In this document: piece after piece, positions 6,388 through 8,542 of the stretch
Numbering within the stretch: position 1 is the stretch's first letter
Layout: every line of letters starts with the position of its first letter
Assembly: GCA_947627825.1 (NCBI GenBank)
Contig: CANQXO010000060.1
Coordinates: forward strand, 1-8,542
Origin: an uncultured Clostridia bacterium
GTDB taxonomy: Bacteria > Bacillota_A > Clostridia > TANB77 > CAG-508
Length of the DNA: 8,542 nucleotides
Direction: 5' to 3'
Notes under the pieces: generated by a model
What the model was told of the DNA's origin: nothing
The model's database searches: none
Seen by the model: the letters and a program-made list of their open reading frames with translations, nothing else
Translations under genes and position numbers: made by a program

Positions 6388-6588
6388 ATGAATGTATTAA
6401 AAAAAGTTAAAGAAACCAATGCTATTAACGAGGAAGCAGATTTAACAGAGGAAGATATACAAGCTATACTAGAAGCAGAGGAAGATATAAGAGAAGGAAG
6501 AGTTTATACACTAGAAGAACTTATAACAAACTTGAAAAAAGAATGTGGATTCGAAGGTAAATACTTAGATAAACTTATAAAAGAGTAA
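6388..6588 (+). CDS. Antitoxin of a RelE/ParE-type toxin-antitoxin pair
   Basis: This 66-residue protein has AGGAGGT at 6376-6382, 5 nt before the ATG. It shares a 20-residue identical core (residues 22-41, ending GRVYT) with the orphan antitoxin at 6092, followed by LEELITNLKKECGF and a helical Lys/Glu-rich end. Short antitoxins of this sort neutralise a RelE/ParE-fold toxin by wrapping it with their C-terminal part and often bind the operon promoter. The toxin frame begins 22 nt after its stop, behind a strong Shine-Dalgarno, so both would be made from one mRNA. The family is inferred from the motif and from the partner. Confidence 0.82.
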   Translation: MNVLKKVKETNAINEEADLTEEDIQAILEAEEDIREGRVYTLEELITNLKKECGFEGKYLDKLIKE

Positions 6589-6610
6589 ATTATGAAGGAG
6601 GAGATAATCT

Positions 6611-6952
6611 ATTAAGATATATTACAAAAACTTTTATAACCAAAAGTATAAAATAGTTTATACAAAAAAGTTTCAAAAAGATTTAACGAAGTTATATAAT
6701 TATATTTCAATTAATTTAAAAGCAAATGAACAAGCAGAAAAATTATATGTGGAAATTTTAGACAGAATAGAAGACATATCTGTGTTTCCAGATATGTATA
6801 TAAAAATAGAAAAATTTGACAAAGCCCAAAATGTATATCATAAAATGGTAATAAAAAATTATATTGTTTTATATACTATTAATTATAAAGATAAATGTGT
6901 TTTTATTTCTCATATATTTTATCATAGAAGAAATTATTTACATATATTATAA
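6611..6952 (+). CDS. RelE/ParE-family toxin with no standard start codon (ATT start or inactivated gene)
   Basis: The open frame runs from just after TAA 6605-6607 to TAA 6950-6952. Family features are YKIVYTKKFQKDL near the N-terminus, a helical pair (LYNYISINLKANEQAEKLYVEILDRIE), FPDMY, then the strands HKMVIKNYIVLYTI and VFISHIFYHRRNYLHIL. This C-terminal VxxIxYxRRN pattern is typical of RelE/ParE toxins, which either cleave ribosome-bound mRNA or poison gyrase; which applies is unclear. No ATG, GTG or TTG exists in this frame before GTG 6749, which would delete the N-terminal half. AAGGAGGAG (6595-6603) lies exactly 7 nt before ATT 6611, so ATT initiation would give 113 residues, a normal size. 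Alternatively an ATG at 6592 opens a seven-codon frame (MKEEIIY, stop 6613-6615) and a one-base shift would join it to the toxin. The frame after the start is intact, which argues against old decay. Confidence 0.7.
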   Translation: MKIYYKNFYNQKYKIVYTKKFQKDLTKLYNYISINLKANEQAEKLYVEILDRIEDISVFPDMYIKIEKFDKAQNVYHKMVIKNYIVLYTINYKDKCVFISHIFYHRRNYLHIL

Positions 6953-6963
6953 AAATTAAATTC

Positions 6964-6997
6964 AAGAAAGTAATTGGGGGACTTTCTTTTTTTTTTT
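6964..6997 (+). terminator. Intrinsic terminator after the toxin gene
   Basis: AAGAAAGT (6964-6971) pairs with ACTTTCTT (6981-6988) around a 9-nt loop ending in GGGGG, followed by a long T run to 6997. It closes the toxin-antitoxin unit and lies directly before leader copy B. Confidence 0.8.
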
Positions 6998-7067
6998 GCG
7001 CTCAAAATTTAAAATCAGTATTCGGAACATCAGAAATAGTGCGCATTTGAAACAAAAATGTAATAAT

Positions 7068-7084
7068 AAATTTTTGAAAAATTT
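7068..7084. promoter_or_regulatory. Perfect 8+1+8 palindrome upstream of -35, copy B
   Basis: Identical to 4301-4317 and at the same distance from its -35 box. One mismatch between the leader copies lies immediately outside it (A versus T just before the palindrome), while all 17 palindrome bases are kept. Confidence 0.5.
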
Positions 7085-7095
7085 GTAAAAAAATG

Positions 7096-7124
7096 TTGCA
7101 GACAGAAAATCGTAATGATATAAT
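7096..7124 (+). promoter_or_regulatory. Promoter of the second surface-protein gene
   Basis: TTGCAG (7096-7101), 17 nt, TATAAT (7119-7124), preceded by TGA as in copy A. The start point is expected near 7131, giving a leader of about 77 nt. Confidence 0.78.
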
Positions 7125-7168
7125 TCAAAACAAATAAATACAAAAAATCGAATTACAAAAGTAAAATA

Positions 7169-7193
7169 TCTTATGTAAATAAAATGCATAAGA
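7169..7193 (+). promoter_or_regulatory. Leader hairpin overlapping the ribosome site, copy B
   Basis: TCTTATG (7169-7175) pairs with CATAAGA (7187-7193), with the same 11-nt loop and the same overlap with the purine-rich ribosome site as at 4402-4426. Confidence 0.45.
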
Positions 7194-7207
7194 GGAAAGA
7201 AGGAAAA

Positions 7208-8542
7208 ATGAAAGTAAAAGAAAGAAAACCATTAACAGCAAAATTACTAGCATTAACAATTTTATCAACAATAGTATTAACAATGATACCAATAACTAAT
7301 GTATTTGCAGAAGCAGATGTAAAACCAAGATTTGAAATCTCTAGAAATCTAGTCATGAAAAGAGATGAAACATCTACATTGGATGTGACAGTTAATGAAA
7401 AATTAGAATTTGTAAGTTTTAAAGCAATATTAGATTGCGAAGGAGATGGAGTTGAAATTACAGGAATTGAAAAAGGACAAATCTTACCTGAGTATGCACA
7501 AGTTATAGCAGAACCAACAGAAGAAAATACAACTAGACTTGAAATTATAAGTAATAATGGAGAGCCAATCAAGGTTAATGCAGGCGAAATTATGAGAATA
7601 AAAGTAGAAACTAAAAATGATGCAAATCTAGGAAAATATCGTATTGTATGGAATGAAACTGAATTAATAAGCGATGATAATAACAAAATGACTATTACAA
7701 CAATACCAGGAAGTGTAATAATTGCTGAAAAAGGAACAAATATTGATAAAGCAGAATTCCATATGATTTATACAGAAAAAATGTTTCCAGGAGAAGAACA
7801 GACTATTACAGTAAAAAATTATGACAAAATGAACTTTCGTTATATACAAACACTATTCTTATATGATGAAAGTATAGAAGTAGAAGATGTAGAAAAGGGA
7901 AAAGATTTACCAAATGATGCCCAGATGAGCATAATTCAAAATGAAACATTAGGCCAAATTGTTGGATTTAGTATTGAAAGTGACAATATAATTAACATAG
8001 ATCAAAATTGTGAACTTGCAAGAATAAAAATAAAAGCAGGTATAAGTGCTACACCAGAAGAAGCAGAGTTTGCAATTGATTGGAACTACATTCTTAATAA
8101 AGATTGGAACGAAGTAATAGCAAACGATACTATAGCAAATTTTGAAATAGAGCCACAGGTTACAACAGAACTTAAAGGAATAGAATTTACAGACTCAAAA
8201 ATAGAAATTCATGAAGGTCAAGTATTTACAATGAAATACAAACTTACACCAGAAAATATGGATCCACTTCCAGAAATAAATTGGATAACAGCCAATAAAG
8301 ATGTAGCAACAGTTGATAGCAATGGAGTAGTAACAGCAGTAGGAGTAGGAGAAACAACAATAACAGCAAAAGTAGGAGAATATACAGCAACAGCGCAAAT
8401 AATAGTTACAGCAAATACACCTGATATAGAAGTTCCAGAACCACCAGAAGAGCCATCAAATGGAACAACAGAATCACCAAAAACTGGAGACTTACAAATA
8501 GAATTATTTGCCGGCATGATGATTGCATCTGCAATAGGAATA
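7208..8542 (+). CDS. Secreted, sortase-anchored surface protein with cohesin-like and BIG2-like domains, paralogue, 3' end outside the window
   Basis: The open frame from ATG 7208 gives 445 residues and is cut by the window end. The signal peptide covers 1-34 (VKERK, hydrophobic core, VFA before EAD). Two cohesin-like regions follow at about 41-173 and 181-315, then a single BIG2-like domain at about 321-401. A Pro/Glu linker (IEVPEPPEEP) replaces the second BIG2 domain of the paralogue at 4441. SPKTGD at 423-428 and the start of the hydrophobic anchor (IELFAGMMIASAIGI) follow, so only the last part of the anchor and the charged tail are missing. The N-terminal 50 or so mature residues and the BIG2 domain are close to the paralogue, while the rest of the cohesin-like regions match only at scattered structural positions (PGEEQ, DWN-ILN-DWNEVIA). 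The likely role is the same class of cell-wall display with a different binding surface; the ligand is unknown. Confidence 0.84.
   Translation, partial: MKVKERKPLTAKLLALTILSTIVLTMIPITNVFAEADVKPRFEISRNLVMKRDETSTLDVTVNEKLEFVSFKAILDCEGDGVEITGIEKGQILPEYAQVIAEPTEENTTRLEIISNNGEPIKVNAGEIMRIKVETKNDANLGKYRIVWNETELISDDNNKMTITTIPGSVIIAEKGTNIDKAEFHMIYTEKMFPGEEQTITVKNYDKMNFRYIQTLFLYDESIEVEDVEKGKDLPNDAQMSIIQNETLGQIVGFSIESDNIINIDQNCELARIKIKAGISATPEEAEFAIDWNYILNKDWNEVIANDTIANFEIEPQVTTELKGIEFTDSKIEIHEGQVFTMKYKLTPENMDPLPEINWITANKDVATVDSNGVVTAVGVGETTITAKVGEYTATAQIIVTANTPDIEVPEPPEEPSNGTTESPKTGDLQIELFAGMMIASAIGI
8282..8410 (+). repeat. Near-identical BIG2-coding segment, copy B
   Basis: Counterpart of 5500-5628, with four mismatches in 129 nt (three silent, one changing Phe to Tyr). 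It codes for residues 359-401 of the second surface protein. Confidence 0.9.

Larger units (their letters stand above)
7002..7207 (+). repeat. Duplicated promoter/leader block, copy B
   Basis: Counterpart of 4236-4440. Six mismatches were counted over 189 aligned positions (7019-7207), with one single-base gap further upstream. The mismatches avoid the -35, the -10, the palindrome, the leader hairpin and the ribosome site. Confidence 0.92.

Noticed and set aside
6749..6952. A separate 67-residue gene starting at GTG 6749
   Set aside because: The same frame is open upstream to 6608 and encodes the expected N-terminal half of a RelE/ParE toxin. GTG 6749 has no ribosome site and would start inside the helical region.
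1..8542. CRISPR array, tRNA/rRNA genes, insertion sequence or attachment site
   Set aside because: No regularly spaced repeats, no cloverleaf or GTTCGA-type arm, no transposase or integrase motifs, and no terminal inverted repeats with target duplications were seen. The large repeats are explained by duplication of the surface-gene leader and BIG2 segment.

Overview
The window is a low-GC, strongly A/T-biased stretch in which all supportable genes lie on the + strand. It reads well with the standard bacterial code: Trp is TGG, stops are TAA or TAG, and no TGA occurs in frame. The bias, strong AGGAGG-type ribosome sites, the dnaK-dnaJ order and a PKTGD-type sortase anchor on cohesin/BIG2-like surface proteins point to a Bacillota member, probably an anaerobic clostridial gut or environmental lineage. 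The taxonomic call is inference.

Layout. (1) 1-2165: the 3' part of dnaK and a complete dnaJ, separated by a structured 135-nt spacer and closed by a clear intrinsic terminator. (2) 2227-4231: a two-gene operon with its own consensus-like promoter and terminator. It encodes an AAA15/RloA-like ABC-type ATPase and, overlapping it by 14 nt, a small RloB/TOPRIM-like protein. The arrangement resembles RloAB/AbiL-type abortive-infection systems. (3) 4236-5988: a secreted, wall-anchored protein with two cohesin-like and two BIG2-like domains. (4) 6092-6997: a toxin-antitoxin cluster with two paralogous short antitoxins. The first has no toxin; the second is followed by a RelE/ParE-like toxin frame that has a strong Shine-Dalgarno but no ATG, GTG or TTG at the expected start. 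(5) 7002-8542: a paralogue of the surface protein, cut by the window end, with one BIG2 domain instead of two.

The two surface-protein genes share a promoter/leader block of about 190 nt (six mismatches counted by eye over 189 positions) and a 129-nt BIG2 segment (four mismatches), while the cohesin-like regions between have diverged strongly. The toxin-antitoxin cluster lies between these direct repeats.

The chaperone genes are housekeeping: DnaJ delivers substrates to DnaK and stimulates its ATPase. The rest looks like accessory DNA: a probable phage-defence pair, a toxin-antitoxin cluster and a duplicated cell-surface family. The least explained points are the dnaJ translation-start region, the toxin start and the mosaic conservation of the surface genes. 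No tRNA, rRNA, CRISPR array or insertion sequence was seen. Domain and family names come from reading motifs by eye, without any database search.
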